Shown one piece after another: positions 8,713 to 18,065 of a DNA stretch of 64,000 nt. The stretch spans positions 3,348,001-3,412,000 of the forward strand of contig NC_018518.1 in NCBI RefSeq assembly GCF_000306945.1. Reading direction: 5' to 3'. Each line of letters starts with the position of its first letter. The first letter of the stretch is position 1. Origin of the DNA: Bordetella pertussis 18323 (GTDB taxonomy: Bacteria > Pseudomonadota > Gammaproteobacteria > Burkholderiales > Burkholderiaceae_B). The position numbers and the translations under genes were made by a program. The notes beneath the pieces are model-generated. The model was not told where the DNA came from and ran no database searches. It saw only the letters and a program-made list of their open reading frames with translations.

Positions 8713-9603
8713 TTATCGGGCTTGGATGAATTGCAGCGCCGCGCAGCTGGCCTGCGCGGGCGCCACCCAGATGGACGGCGCGGCCCCGTCCAGGTAAGGG
8801 GCGGCGACGTAATCGATCTGGCGGGCTTGCAGGTATTCCTGCAGCGCCGGCAGCGACCGGACCTCGATGCAGGCGGCGGCGACCCGGTGCACGGGGCCGT
8901 CGACCAGCACCGGACAGTGCTCGCGCATGGCCGCCTCGGACATGACCCAGAAGCGGCCGCGCCGCAGCTCGAAGCAATAGGCGTCGCCGTGCGCGCTGGG
9001 CGTGCCCAGCAGGCGCTGGAAGCGCTCCAGCGTGGCCGACAGGTCGGCGGCGGCGAAATACATGGCCGCCAGGCCGGTGGCGCCGTTCGGGTGGTCGAGC
9101 AGGTGGGGCTGCCACAGCACGTCGCGCGTGCCGTGCTCGATGACGATGAAGCGCGCCTCGGGATAGGCCTCGCCGTCCAGGTTGATGTTGCGAAAGCGCG
9201 CGCGCCGGGTCTGGTCGTTGGCCGGCCCGAAGGCCGCGTCGCGCTCCAGCGTGGCCGGCGCCGGCGCCGGCACGCCCGCCGCCGTCAGCTGCGGGTGCAT
9301 GGCGTCGGCCGACTCGCAGTCCATGGCCACGATGTGCAGGCCTTCGTAGCGGTCCAGCATGCGGCGCGCGGTGCTGGGCTTGTCCGGCTCCACCAGTCCC
9401 AGCAGTTCGAAGTAGCCGTTGCGGAACATGGCGCAATGGTTGCCCGATCCCCAGGGCACCACCGGGCCGCCCGGGGTCAGCGCGCCGGCGTGCATGCTGC
9501 GCGGCGTGAGGGTGAAGCCCAGGCGTTCGAAGGCCTGGCGCGCGTCTTCCAGCTTGAAGACGATCAATCCGGTATGGTCGAGGCTGAGGTTCAGGTTGGG
9601 CAT
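8713..9603 (-). CDS. Glyoxalase-like domain protein (VOC superfamily)
   Basis: About 296 residues from ATG 9603 (MPNLNLSLDHTGLIVFKLED). An upstream in-frame extension to 9810 is AT-rich non-coding sequence. The DHTG opening, the metal-ligand-like positions in GNHCAMFRNGYFELLGL and a second half repeating the fold (FIVIEHGTRDV, MYFAAADLSATLERF) fit the Glyoxalase_3-like family. These are metal-dependent enzymes or binding proteins of uncertain reaction. It lies 43 bp upstream of the dehydrogenase, probably as first gene of the operon reading leftwards. Confidence 0.75.
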   Translation of the reverse strand: MPNLNLSLDHTGLIVFKLEDARQAFERLGFTLTPRSMHAGALTPGGPVVPWGSGNHCAMFRNGYFELLGLVEPDKPSTARRMLDRYEGLHIVAMDCESADAMHPQLTAAGVPAPAPATLERDAAFGPANDQTRRARFRNINLDGEAYPEARFIVIEHGTRDVLWQPHLLDHPNGATGLAAMYFAAADLSATLERFQRLLGTPSAHGDAYCFELRRGRFWVMSEAAMREHCPVLVDGPVHRVAAACIEVRSLPALQEYLQARQIDYVAAPYLDGAAPSIWVAPAQASCAALQFIQAR

Positions 9604-9923
9604 GCCGATGGTGTCGTGGTCGGTAGAGTGCGAGGTCAATCGCGGGCAGCAATGATGGTACGCGGCGCGCGGCGAAATAACGTGCTCATGAAAACTGCGA
9701 AATCCCGGAAAAGTAGTTTTTTTTCCAGAACGGAGTTTGACCTGAGTTTTGCATACTAAAACTAGGGTTTTCCATGAAATTTTAGGCTGGTGTTTATACG
9801 CTTTAGGCATATAGAGGCCCGCGGCGGGCGCGCCGCGCCTGTCGGAGCCGTGATTGGCTATAGTCCGATTCCGGGCGCCGCAGTGGCGGCGCTGGCCTTC
9901 CAGTGAACTTGCAAAGGGAACCC
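9604..9923. other. Divergent intergenic region with an AT-rich core
   Basis: This 320-bp spacer sits between the minus-strand glyoxalase-like gene and the plus-strand cupin gene, so it should hold both promoters. It is markedly AT-rich (about 9690-9810) compared with its surroundings. A short dyad AAAAC-TAGG-GTTTT lies at 9758-9771, and a T9 tract at 9718-9726. It also contains an unoccupied CTAG. No regulator gene is adjacent. I see no ORF of quality in it. Confidence 0.5.
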
Positions 9924-10292
9924 ATGCCGCAACACGACAAATCGCGCCTGGTCCGCATCGATACGGGCCCCATGATCAACCCGGTGGCGGGCAAGCCCAG
10001 CCGGCCCATAGCCGGCGACGCGTCGTTTCGCACGGTGACCGCCTTCGAGGGCGGGCAGGGGAAGGTCGAGTCCGGCGTGTGGGAGAGCACCAGCGGCAGC
10101 TTCCAGTCCAACACCACCGGCTACATCGAGTACTGCCACATCATCGAGGGCGAGGCGCGCCTGGTGGACCCGGACGGCACGGTCCACGCGGTCAAGGCGG
10201 GCGACGCCTTCATCATGCCCGAAGGCTATACCGGCCGCTGGGAAGTGGACCGCCACGTCAAGAAGATCTATTTCGTCACGCATCTGGCGTAG
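9924..10292 (+). CDS. Cupin protein (Cupin_3 / DUF861 type)
   Basis: 122 residues from ATG 9924, chosen because AAAGGGA lies 5 bp upstream; the in-frame ATG-like start at 9903 has no such site. A single cupin barrel is visible: ESTSGSFQSNTTGYIEYCHIIEGEARLVDPDG, then GDAFIMPEGYTGRWEV. The family includes ureidoglycine aminohydrolase-like and ethanolamine-utilisation proteins, but the metal-ligand histidines are reduced, so the catalytic role is open. It stands alone between the divergent spacer and the copA promoter. Confidence 0.8.
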   Translation: MPQHDKSRLVRIDTGPMINPVAGKPSRPIAGDASFRTVTAFEGGQGKVESGVWESTSGSFQSNTTGYIEYCHIIEGEARLVDPDGTVHAVKAGDAFIMPEGYTGRWEVDRHVKKIYFVTHLA

Positions 10293-10320
10293 GGCGCACG
10301 GCGCCGCGCGCCGCGGACGC

Positions 10321-10351
10321 TTGACCTTCCAATCATGGCAAGGTCTACAGT
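10321..10351 (+). promoter_or_regulatory. MerR/CueR-type copper promoter of the disrupted copA
   Basis: A -35 box TTGACC (10321-10326) and a -10 box TACAGT (10346-10351) are separated by 19 bp, the over-long spacer typical of MerR-family promoters. Within the spacer lies a dyad ACCTTCC ... GCAAGGT (10324-10330 and 10338-10344), close to the known CueR operator arms ACCTTGC/GCAAGGT. It precedes the copper ATPase start at 10389, which has GAAGGAG in front. The promoter itself is intact upstream of IS481-3. No cueR gene is in the window. Confidence 0.8.
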
Positions 10352-10411
10352 GGAGTCATGCTGTCGAATCCCATTGTTTGAAGGAGCCATGATGAATGCC
10401 AGTTCCCTAGC

Positions 10412-11454
10412 TGTGAAGATTCAATAGGTTGTATGCATGGTTCATCCGAACCGGATTTGAGAAACTGGAAATCGCCACCCCCCCAGTTCACTCAAGGAGC
10501 CCGGCCGGATGAACACCCATAAGCATGCCCGATTGACCTTCCTACGTCGACTCGAAATGGTCCAGCAATTGATCGCCCATCAAGTTTGTGTGCCTGAAGC
10601 GGCCCGCGCCTATGGGGTCACCGCGCCGACTGTGCGCAAATGGCTGGGCCGCTTCCTGGCTCAGGGCCAGGCGGGCTTGGCCGATGCGTCCTCGCGCCCG
10701 ACGGTCTCGCCCCGAGCGATTGCGCCGGCCAAGGCGCTGGCTATCGTGGAGCTGCGCCGCAAGCGGCTGACCCAAGCGCGCATCGCCCAGGCGCTGGGCG
10801 TGTCAGCCAGCACCGTCAGCCGCGTCCTGGCCCGCGCCGGTCTGTCGCACCTGGCCGACCTGGAGCCGGCCGAGCCGGTGGTGCGCTACGAGCATCAGGC
10901 CCCCGGCGATCTGCTGCACATCGACATCAAGAAGCTGGGACGTATCCAGCGCCCTGGCCACCGGGTCACGGGCAACCGACGCGATACCGTTGAGGGGGCC
11001 GGCTGGGACTTCGTCTTCGTGGCCATCGATGACCACGCCCGCGTGGCCTTCACCGACATCCACCCCGACGAGCGCTTCCCCAGCGCCGTCCAGTTCCTCA
11101 AGGACGCAGTGGCCTACTACCAGCGCCTGGGCGTGACCATCCAGCGCTTGCTCACCGACAATGGCTCGGCCTTTCGCAGCCGCGCCTTCGCCGCGCTGTG
11201 CCATGAGCTGGGCATCAAGCACCGCTTTACCCGACCTTACCGCCCACAGACCAATGGCAAGGCCGAACGCTTCATCCAGTCGGCCTTGCGTGAGTGGGCT
11301 TACGCTCACACCTACCAGAACTCCCAACACCGAGCCGATGCCATGAAATCCTGGCTACACCACTACAACTGGCATCGACCCCACCAAGGCATCGGGTGCG
11401 CTGTACCCATCTCCAGACTCAACCTGGACGAATACAACCTATTGACAGTTCACA
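10412..11454 (+). mobile_element. IS481: IS481 copy 3, inserted in copA
   Basis: 1,043 bp, plus orientation, leader variant ACCCCC. Both flanks are CCTAGC (10406-10411 and 11455-11460), a perfect 6-bp duplication, and the copA frame is restored by its removal. This is therefore a clean single insertion rather than a recombinant junction. Confidence 0.97.
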
Positions 11455-11459
11455 CCTAG
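10509..11459 (+). CDS. IS481 transposase (copy 3, R297C)
   Basis: 316 residues, with the DDE triad intact. It differs from the window consensus by a Cys for Arg at residue 297 (GIGCAVP), a single C-to-T change at 11398, in the conserved C-terminal part after the catalytic core. The effect on activity is unknown. The stop TAG is borrowed from the CCTAG flank, which in the other sense is a copA CTA leucine codon. Confidence 0.95.
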   Translation: MNTHKHARLTFLRRLEMVQQLIAHQVCVPEAARAYGVTAPTVRKWLGRFLAQGQAGLADASSRPTVSPRAIAPAKALAIVELRRKRLTQARIAQALGVSASTVSRVLARAGLSHLADLEPAEPVVRYEHQAPGDLLHIDIKKLGRIQRPGHRVTGNRRDTVEGAGWDFVFVAIDDHARVAFTDIHPDERFPSAVQFLKDAVAYYQRLGVTIQRLLTDNGSAFRSRAFAALCHELGIKHRFTRPYRPQTNGKAERFIQSALREWAYAHTYQNSQHRADAMKSWLHHYNWHRPHQGIGCAVPISRLNLDEYNLLTVHT

Positions 11460-13942
11460 CCGGCGCGCCCGCGGCGGGCGCCATCAGCCTGCCTATCGAG
11501 GGCATGACTTGCGCCTCGTGCGTGGGACGTGTCGAGCGCGCGCTGAAAGCCGTGCCGGGCGTCAGCGACGCGGTGGTCAACCTGGCTACCGAGCGCGCCG
11601 ACGTGCGCTTTGCCGGCGCGCCGGATGTCGGCGCGGCGGTGCAGGCGGTCGAGCAGGCCGGCTACGCCGTGGCCGCCAGCACCATGGAATTGGCCGTCCC
11701 CGGCATGACCTGCGCTTCGTGCGTGGGGCGGGTCGAGCGCGCGCTGAAGGCGGTGCCGGGCGTGCGCGCGGCCAGCGTCAACCTGGCGACCGAACGCGCC
11801 CATGTCGAAGTCGCGGGTGCGGTGGCGCCGCAGGCGCTGGTCCAGGCGGTGGCCGCCGCCGGCTACGAGGCCCGCCCGCTGGATCCGGGGGGCGCCGCCG
11901 CCGATGCCGCGGCCCGGCGCCAGGCGGCCGAACTGCAGGGCCTGCGCCGCGCGCTGATCGTGGCGGCGGTGTTCGCGCTGCCCGTGTTCGTGCTGGAAAT
12001 GGGCTCGCACATGATCCCGGCCTTCCACCATGCCGTGGCCGGCAGCATCGGCGTGCAGAACAGCTGGTACATCCAGTTCGTGCTGGCCTCCATCGTGCTG
12101 TTCGGCCCGGGGCTGCGCTTTTTCCGCAAGGGGGTGCCGGCGTTGCTGCGCGGCGCGCCCGACATGAACTCGCTGGTGGCCGTGGGCACGGCGGCCGCCT
12201 ATGCGTATTCGGTCATCGCCACTTTCGCCGCCGGCGTATTGCCGCCGGGGACGGTCAACGTCTATTACGAGGCCGCCGCGGTCATCGTGGCGCTGATCCT
12301 GCTGGGCCGCTACCTGGAGGCGCGCGCCAAGGGCAACACCTCCGAGGCGATCAAGCGCCTGATGGGCCTGCAGGCCAAGACGGCGCGCGTGCGGCGCGAC
12401 GGCGCCACCGTGGAAGTGCCGATCGCGCAGGTGGCGGCGGGCGACGTGGTCGAAGTGCGGCCGGGCGAGCGCGTGCCGGTGGACGGCCAGGTGACCGAGG
12501 GCACCAGCTTCGTGGACGAGTCCATGATCAGCGGCGAGCCCGTGCCGGTCGAGAAGCAGCCGGGCGCCGAGGTCGTGGGCGGCACGGTCAACCAGAACGG
12601 CGCGCTGGCGCTGCGCGCCACCAAGGTGGGCGGCGATACCGTGCTGGCGCAGATCATCCGCATGGTCGAGCAGGCCCAGGGCTCCAAGCTGCCCATCCAG
12701 GCGCTGGTGGACCGCATCACCATGTGGTTCGTGCCGGCGGTCATGGCCGTGGCCCTGGCGACCTTCGCCATCTGGTTCGTGTTCGGCCCCGATCCGGCGC
12801 TGACCTTCGCGCTGGTCAACGCGGTCGCGGTGCTCATCATCGCCTGCCCGTGCGCCATGGGGCTGGCCACGCCCACCTCCATCATGGTGGGCACCGGGCG
12901 CGCCGCGCAGCTGGGCGTGCTGTTTCGCAAGGGCGAGGCGCTGCAGGCGCTCAAGGACGCCCGCGTGGTGGCGGTGGACAAGACCGGCACCCTGACCAAG
13001 GGCCGCCCCGAGCTGACCGACCTGGTGCTGGCCGAAGGCTTCGAGCGCGCGGCGGTGCTGGGCAAGGTGGCCGCGGTCGAGGCCAAGTCCGAGCACCCCA
13101 TCGCGCGCGCCATCGTCGACGCCGCGCAGGTCGAGGGCGCCCGGCTGGGCGCGATCGAGGCGTTCGAGTCGATCACCGGCTACGGCGTGGCGGCGCGGGT
13201 CGACGGCGCGCGGGTCGAGATCGGCGCCGACCGCTACATGGCGCGGCTGGGGCTGGACGTGGCCGTGTTCGCCGCCGAGGCGGCGCGCCTGGGCGACGAG
13301 GGCAAGACGCCGCTGTACGCCGCCATCGACGGCCGCCTGGCGGCCATGATCGCGGTGGCCGATCCCATCAAGGACACCACCGCCGCGGCCATCCGCGCCC
13401 TGCATGGCCTGGGCCTGAAAGTGGCCATGATCACGGGCGACAACCGCCGCACCGGCGAGGCGATCGCGCGCCAGCTGGGCATCGACGAGGTCATCGCCGA
13501 AGTGCTGCCTGACGGCAAGGTCGACGCGGTCAAGCGCCTGAAGGCCGAGCATGGCGCGCTGGCCTACGTGGGCGACGGCATCAACGATGCGCCGGCGCTG
13601 GCCGAGGCCGACGTGGGCATCGCCATCGGCACCGGCACCGACATCGCCATCGAGGCGGCCGACGTGGTGCTGATGTCGGGCGACCTGGGCGGCGTGCCCA
13701 ACGCCATCGCGCTGTCGCAGGCCACCATGGCCAACATCCGGCAGAACCTGTTCTGGGCCTTCGCCTACAACGTGGCGCTGATCCCGGTGGCCGCCGGCGT
13801 GCTGTATCCGGTCAACGGCAGCCTGCTGTCGCCGGTGTTCGCGGCCGGCGCGATGGCGCTGTCCAGCGTGTTCGTGCTGAGCAACGCGCTGCGGCTGCGC
13901 CGCTTCGCCGCGCCGTTCGCCGCGCGTTAAGATCCTCGTTTC

Positions 13943-13960
13943 GGGCCGCCGCGGCGGCCC
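13943..13960 (+). terminator. Hairpin between copA and the HD gene
   Basis: Arms GGGCCGCC (13943-13950) and GGCGGCCC (13953-13960) form a perfect 8-bp stem with a 2-base apex, 12 bp after the copA stop. There is no clear T-tract, so it may act as a weak terminator or mRNA-stabilising stem. Confidence 0.45.
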
Positions 13961-13978
13961 CGCACGGAGGTCCGGACG

Positions 13979-14671
13979 ATGACAAACCCTGGCGATGGCG
14001 CGGCCGGCGCGGCGGATCGCGCCACCCTCGACCACTGGCGGCCGCGCCTGGCCGCCATTGCTGCGGCCGCCGGCCAGGACGACGCCGCGCATGACCTGGG
14101 CCACCTGCGGCGGGTGTGGGACGCGGCGCGCGCCATGCTGCAGGCGCATCCCGAGGCCGACGCGCTGGTCGTGCTGGCCGCCAGCTACCTGCACGATCTG
14201 GTCAACCTGCCCAAGAACCATCCCGAGCGCCACCTGGCGTCGCGCCAGGCCGCCGCGGCGGCGCGCGAGCGCCTGGCGCGGGCGGGCTTTCCGGCCGCGC
14301 GGCTGGACGCGGTGGCGCATGCCATCGAAGCGCACAGTTTCTCGGCCGGCATCGCGCCGCGCACCATCGAGGCGCGCATCGTGCAGGACGCCGACCGCCT
14401 GGACGCGCTCGGCCCGGTGGGACTGGTGCGCATGTTCCATGTGGGCGGCAGCCTGGGCCGCGCGCTGGCCCATCCGTCCGATCCGCTGGCCGCGCAGCGC
14501 GCGCTCGACGACAGCCGCTATACCCTGGACCATATCGAGGCCAAGCTGGCCCGCCTGCCGCACGGCATGCAGACCGAGGCCGGCCGCCGCCTGGGCGAGC
14601 AGCGCCTGGCGTGGCTGCGCGACTTCCGCGCCGCCTTCTCGGCGCAGTGGGGCGGCGGCCAGCTTCGATAA
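13979..14671 (+). CDS. HD-domain metal-dependent phosphohydrolase
   Basis: 230 residues from ATG 13979, preceded by CGGAGG. The HD signature is visible as HDLGHLRRVW (about residue 40), SYLHDLVNLPKN (about 70), then IEAHSFSAG and QDADRLDALG (about 130), the usual H...HD...D ligand set. Enzymes of this YedJ/YpgQ-like branch hydrolyse nucleotide or other phosphoesters in the cytoplasm. It follows copA but is separated by a hairpin, so a shared function is not implied. Confidence 0.85.
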   Translation: MTNPGDGAAGAADRATLDHWRPRLAAIAAAAGQDDAAHDLGHLRRVWDAARAMLQAHPEADALVVLAASYLHDLVNLPKNHPERHLASRQAAAAARERLARAGFPAARLDAVAHAIEAHSFSAGIAPRTIEARIVQDADRLDALGPVGLVRMFHVGGSLGRALAHPSDPLAAQRALDDSRYTLDHIEAKLARLPHGMQTEAGRRLGEQRLAWLRDFRAAFSAQWGGGQLR

Positions 14672-14700
14672 AATCCTGTTACCGTGTCGGTATCCGCGGG

Positions 14701-14716
14701 CGCGGGCGTGCCCGCG
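14701..14716 (+). terminator. GC-rich hairpin upstream of the aminotransferase
   Basis: CGCGGGC (14701-14707) pairs with GCCCGCG (14710-14716) around a 2-base apex, 30 bp after the HD gene stop and 28 bp before the next start. It is probably a terminator or 5'-leader stem. No T-tract. Confidence 0.35.
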
Positions 14717-14743
14717 CCGTTATTCATTGTAGGAAGCCGTTCC

Positions 14744-15943
14744 ATGTTCGAGCACGTCCAAGCCTATCCGGGCGACCCCATCCTCAGCCTGAACGAGGAT
14801 TTCCAGAAAGATCCCCGTGTCGGCAAGGTCAACCTGACCATCGGCATCTATTTCGACGAAGCCGGCCGCATCCCCGTCATGGCCGCCGCCCGCGAGGCCG
14901 AGGCCGCGCTGCTGGCCGACATCGGGCCGCGCCCCTACCTGCCGATGGCCGGCCTGCCGGCCTATCGCGACCTGGTGCAGGAACTGGTGTTCGGCGCCGG
15001 CAGCGCCGCGCGCCGCGCCGGCCGCATCGCCACCGTGCAGACGCTGGGCGGGTCGGGCGCGCTGAAAGTGGGCGCCGATTTCCTCAAGCGCTATTTTCCC
15101 AAGTCGGAAGTCTGGGTCAGCGACCCGAGCTGGGAAAACCATCGCACCATTTTCGAGGGCGCCGGCTTCGCGGTGCACACATATCCCTATTACGACGACG
15201 CCAGCGGCGGCCTGCGCTTTGACGAGATGCTGGCCACGGTGGGCGGCCTGCCGGCCGGCAGCGTCGTGCTGCTGCACGCCTGCTGCCACAACCCGACCGG
15301 CGTGGACCTCGATCGCGCCCAGTGGGACGCGCTGATTCCGGTGCTGCGCGAGCGCGGCCTGATCGCCTTCGTCGACATGGCCTACCAGGGCTTCGGCGAT
15401 GGCCTGGACGACGACGCCTATGCTGTGCGGGCCCTGGCCGAGGCGGGCGTGACCTGTGTGGTGGCCAACTCGTTCTCGAAGAATTTCTCGCTGTACGGCG
15501 AGCGCTGCGGCGGGCTGAGCGTGGTCTGCGAAACCGCCGAGCAGGCCGGCTGCGTGCTGGGCCAGCTGACCAGCACCATCCGCGCCATCTACAGCAACCC
15601 GCCTACCCATGGCGCGCGCATCGTCGCCCAGGTGCTGGGCACGCCGGCGCTGCGGCAATCGTGGGAGGCCGAGCTGGGCGCCATGCGCGAGCGCATCCAG
15701 GCGATGCGGCGCGCCATCCACGACGGCCTGGCCGGCCGCGTCGAGCCGCGCATGCTGCAGCGCTACCTGTCGCAGCGCGGCATGTTCACCTACACCGGCC
15801 TGGGCGCGGAGCAGGTCGAGACCTTGCGGCGCGACCAGGGCGTGTATCTGCTGCGCTCGGGCCGCATGTGCGTGGCGGGCCTGAACCGCGACAACGTGGC
15901 GGTGGCCGCCGACGCCATCGCCAGCGTGCTGGCGCGCGGCTAG
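14744..15943 (+). CDS. tyrB: Aromatic-amino-acid / aspartate aminotransferase (class I PLP)
   Basis: 399 residues from ATG 14744 (MFEHVQAYPGDPILSLNEDF), a typical TyrB/AspC opening and length; AGGAAG lies upstream. PLP-site landmarks: LHACCHNPTGVDLD (about residue 185), VDMAYQGFGDG with the conserved Tyr (about 215), and the Schiff-base lysine in SFSKNFSLYGERCGGL (about 248). It transfers the amino group between aromatic amino acids (or Asp) and 2-oxoglutarate in the cytoplasm. The TyrB/AspC choice rests on general similarity. The gene stop is 22 bp before the IS481-4 left flank. In the reconstructed ancestral order it faced the LysR gene now at 25719. Confidence 0.85.
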   Translation: MFEHVQAYPGDPILSLNEDFQKDPRVGKVNLTIGIYFDEAGRIPVMAAAREAEAALLADIGPRPYLPMAGLPAYRDLVQELVFGAGSAARRAGRIATVQTLGGSGALKVGADFLKRYFPKSEVWVSDPSWENHRTIFEGAGFAVHTYPYYDDASGGLRFDEMLATVGGLPAGSVVLLHACCHNPTGVDLDRAQWDALIPVLRERGLIAFVDMAYQGFGDGLDDDAYAVRALAEAGVTCVVANSFSKNFSLYGERCGGLSVVCETAEQAGCVLGQLTSTIRAIYSNPPTHGARIVAQVLGTPALRQSWEAELGAMRERIQAMRRAIHDGLAGRVEPRMLQRYLSQRGMFTYTGLGAEQVETLRRDQGVYLLRSGRMCVAGLNRDNVAVAADAIASVLARG

Positions 15944-15965
15944 GGCGGGGCGCGCCGGGCCTAGC

Positions 15966-17008
15966 TGTGAAGATTCAATAGGTTGTATGCATGGTTCATC
16001 CGAACCGGATTTGAGAAACTGGAAATCGCCACCCCCCCAGTTCACTCAAGGAGCCCGGCCGGATGAACACCCATAAGCATGCCCGATTGACCTTCCTACG
16101 TCGACTCGAAATGGTCCAGCAATTGATCGCCCATCAAGTTTGTGTGCCTGAAGCGGCCCGCGCCTATGGGGTCACCGCGCCGACTGTGCGCAAATGGCTG
16201 GGCCGCTTCCTGGCTCAGGGCCAGGCGGGCTTGGCCGATGCGTCCTCGCGCCCGACGGTCTCGCCCCGAGCGATTGCGCCGGCCAAGGCGCTGGCTATCG
16301 TGGAGCTGCGCCGCAAGCGGCTGACCCAAGCGCGCATCGCCCAGGCGCTGGGCATGTCAGCCAGCACCGTCAGCCGCGTCCTGGCCCGCGCCGGTCTGTC
16401 GCACCTGGCCGACCTGGAGCCGGCCGAGCCGGTGGTGCGCTACGAGCATCAGGCCCCCGGCGATCTGCTGCACATCGACATCAAGAAGCTGGGACGTATC
16501 CAGCGCCCTGGCCACCGGGTCACGGGCAACCGACGCGATACCGTTGAGGGGGCCGGCTGGGACTTCGTCTTCGTGGCCATCGATGACCACGCCCGCGTGG
16601 CCTTCACCGACATCCACCCCGACGAGCGCTTCCCCAGCGCCGTCCAGTTCCTCAAGGACGCAGTGGCCTACTACCAGCGCCTGGGCGTGACCATCCAGCG
16701 CTTGCTCACCGACAATGGCTCGGCCTTTCGCAGCCGCGCCTTCGCCGCGCTGTGCCATGAGCTGGGCATCAAGCACCGCTTTACCCGACCTTACCGCCCA
16801 CAGACCAATGGCAAGGCCGAACGCTTCATCCAGTCGGCCTTGCGTGAGTGGGCTTACGCTCACACCTACCAGAACTCCCAACACCGAGCCGATGCCATGA
16901 AATCCTGGCTACACCACTACAACTGGCATCGACCCCACCAAGGCATCGGGCGCGCTGTACCCATCTCCAGACTCAACCTGGACGAATACAACCTATTGAC
17001 AGTTCACA
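15966..17008 (+). mobile_element. IS481: IS481 copy 4 (recombinant junction)
   Basis: 1,043 bp, plus orientation, leader variant ACCCCC. The left flank is CCTAGC and the right flank GCTAGC, so the sides do not match. The left flank pairs with the left flank of copy 6 (CCTAGC when inverted), and joining them recreates a perfect terminator hairpin. The right flank pairs with the left flank of copy 2 (GCTAGC). Confidence 0.95.
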
Positions 17009-17013
17009 GCTAG
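16063..17013 (+). CDS. IS481 transposase (copy 4, V98M)
   Basis: 316 residues, with one change from the consensus: Met for Val at residue 98 in the second helix-turn-helix ([13 protein letters not shown]). The catalytic D139, D217 and E253 are intact. The last codon AGC and stop TAG come from the GCTAG flank. The same CTAG supplies the TAG stop of the opposing LysR gene. Confidence 0.95.
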   Translation: MNTHKHARLTFLRRLEMVQQLIAHQVCVPEAARAYGVTAPTVRKWLGRFLAQGQAGLADASSRPTVSPRAIAPAKALAIVELRRKRLTQARIAQALGMSASTVSRVLARAGLSHLADLEPAEPVVRYEHQAPGDLLHIDIKKLGRIQRPGHRVTGNRRDTVEGAGWDFVFVAIDDHARVAFTDIHPDERFPSAVQFLKDAVAYYQRLGVTIQRLLTDNGSAFRSRAFAALCHELGIKHRFTRPYRPQTNGKAERFIQSALREWAYAHTYQNSQHRADAMKSWLHHYNWHRPHQGIGRAVPISRLNLDEYNLLTVHS

Positions 17014-17939
17014 CGGCCGCGCTGGGTGCACTCCCAGACCGCCTCGGCCAGCGCCGACAGGCGGGTACGCGGCCGGTACAGGCGCACCTCGAAAGCGATT
17101 TCCTCGGCCCGTCCGCCCAGCGCGGCCAGGGCGCCGCGCCGGCAATCCCCGGCCACCATCGACCACGGCAGCCAGGCGATGCCCAGCCCCTTCTGCGCCA
17201 TGCCGTGCGCGGCATCGAGGGAGTCGCAGCGCACGAACGGCGCCAGCGCATAGGGAAAGGTCTCGAGCCGGTCGCCGGCGATGCGCGCCATGGCCAGTCC
17301 GCCCGAATACGTGATCAGCGGCGCGGCCGGCCCGCCTTCGCTCAGGGCATGGCGCGGGCGGCCGCGCGCATCGGCCTGGCATACCGGCACCAGTTTGTCG
17401 ATGCCCAGGGTCATGTAGCGAAACCGTCCCGGCGTCAATTGCACCGACAGCGCCGGATGCTCATAGCAGCACACCAGGTCGACACGGCCCTGCTCCAGCA
17501 ACGCCGCCATCTCCTGCATCACGCCGGTAGACAGTTCCACCTGCGCGCCGTCCAGCAGGCGCGCGGGGCGCTGGCGCAGGCGCGCGGGGCGCTGGCGCAG
17601 CCGCGCTATCCAGTCGGCCACCAGGGTACGCGCCAGGCTGCGGCCGGTGCCGATGCGCAAGATGCGCTCTTCCTGGCGGCCAGCGCTGCGCAGCTGTTCG
17701 CGCACCCGATCGACCTGCTCGACGACCTGGCCGGCCGCCTGCAGCAAGGCTTCGCCCTGCGCCGTCAGCACGACCGGCGTGCGGCCGCGCTCGACCAGCG
17801 GCGCGCCGGCCCAGGTCTCCAGCGCGCGGATGCGCCGCCCGAAGGCCGGATGCGTGACGTGGCGCAACTCGGCCGCGCGCACGAAGCTGCCGGTCTGCGC
17901 CAACGCGATCAGGTCTTCGAAGAGTTTCAGGTCGGACAT
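17010..17939 (-). CDS. LysR-family transcriptional regulator
   Basis: 309 residues from ATG 17939 (MSDLKLFEDLIALAQTGSF). A longer frame to 18032 overlaps the panB leader and is unlikely. The N-terminal winged HTH has the typical spacing (RAAELRHVTHPAFGRRIRALE), followed by a ligand-binding domain (GIGTGRSL..., LVCCYEHPALSVQL). A perfect 21-bp tandem duplication (17556-17597) adds a repeated 7-residue unit RLRQRPA within the linker to the effector domain. The gene is divergent from panB (126 bp apart). Its stop is the IS481-4 target TAG, so the 3' end may be altered. Confidence 0.85.
   Translation of the reverse strand: MSDLKLFEDLIALAQTGSFVRAAELRHVTHPAFGRRIRALETWAGAPLVERGRTPVVLTAQGEALLQAAGQVVEQVDRVREQLRSAGRQEERILRIGTGRSLARTLVADWIARLRQRPARLRQRPARLLDGAQVELSTGVMQEMAALLEQGRVDLVCCYEHPALSVQLTPGRFRYMTLGIDKLVPVCQADARGRPRHALSEGGPAAPLITYSGGLAMARIAGDRLETFPYALAPFVRCDSLDAAHGMAQKGLGIAWLPWSMVAGDCRRGALAALGGRAEEIAFEVRLYRPRTRLSALAEAVWECTQRGR
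17556..17597. repeat. 21-bp tandem duplication inside the LysR gene
   Basis: Two perfect 21-bp units (17556-17576 and 17577-17597, each beginning CAGGCGCGCGG) encode two copies of RLRQRPA. The unit is a multiple of three, so copy-number change would keep the frame. Confidence 0.85.
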
Positions 17940-18065
17940 GGAAAACCGCCGCACAAGTCGCTGCGCCGATACAATCGGCTTCTGATCCGGCACCATGCCG
18001 GGCCATCGCGCAGCAGAGTGCTCTTGTAGCATGCGACGCGCGCGTCAACCCCTTACGGAGACATC

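Larger units (their letters stand above)
10389..13930 (+). pseudogene. copA: Copper-exporting P1B-type ATPase, cut at codon 7 by IS481-3
   Basis: The start ATG ATG AAT GCC AGT TCC CTA (10389-10409) is separated by the IS from the rest, which resumes in frame at 11461 (GCC GGC GCG ...). Removing the element and one target copy gives one open frame of about 830 codons. Two N-terminal metal-binding domains (GMTCASC twice), eight-helix architecture, SGEP actuator, [12 protein letters not shown] transmembrane metal site, DKTGTLTKG phosphorylation site, an HP motif (SEHPIARAI) and [10 protein letters not shown] are all intact. The native protein would export Cu(I) across the inner membrane. Present translation could only start inside the IS (out of its normal frame, 11294) or at internal Mets within domain 1. 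Copper export by this gene is predicted to be lost or reduced. Confidence 0.9.

Noticed and set aside
11294..13930. An 878-residue chimeric copper ATPase starting inside IS481-3
   Set aside because: The first 54 residues are out-of-frame IS sequence. The native start is at 10389; the chimera may be translated, but I do not call it as a gene.
11456..14563. A 1,035-codon minus-strand ORF opposite copA
   Set aside because: Low-complexity His/Arg/Gly composition typical of GC-rich antisense frames; no motifs.
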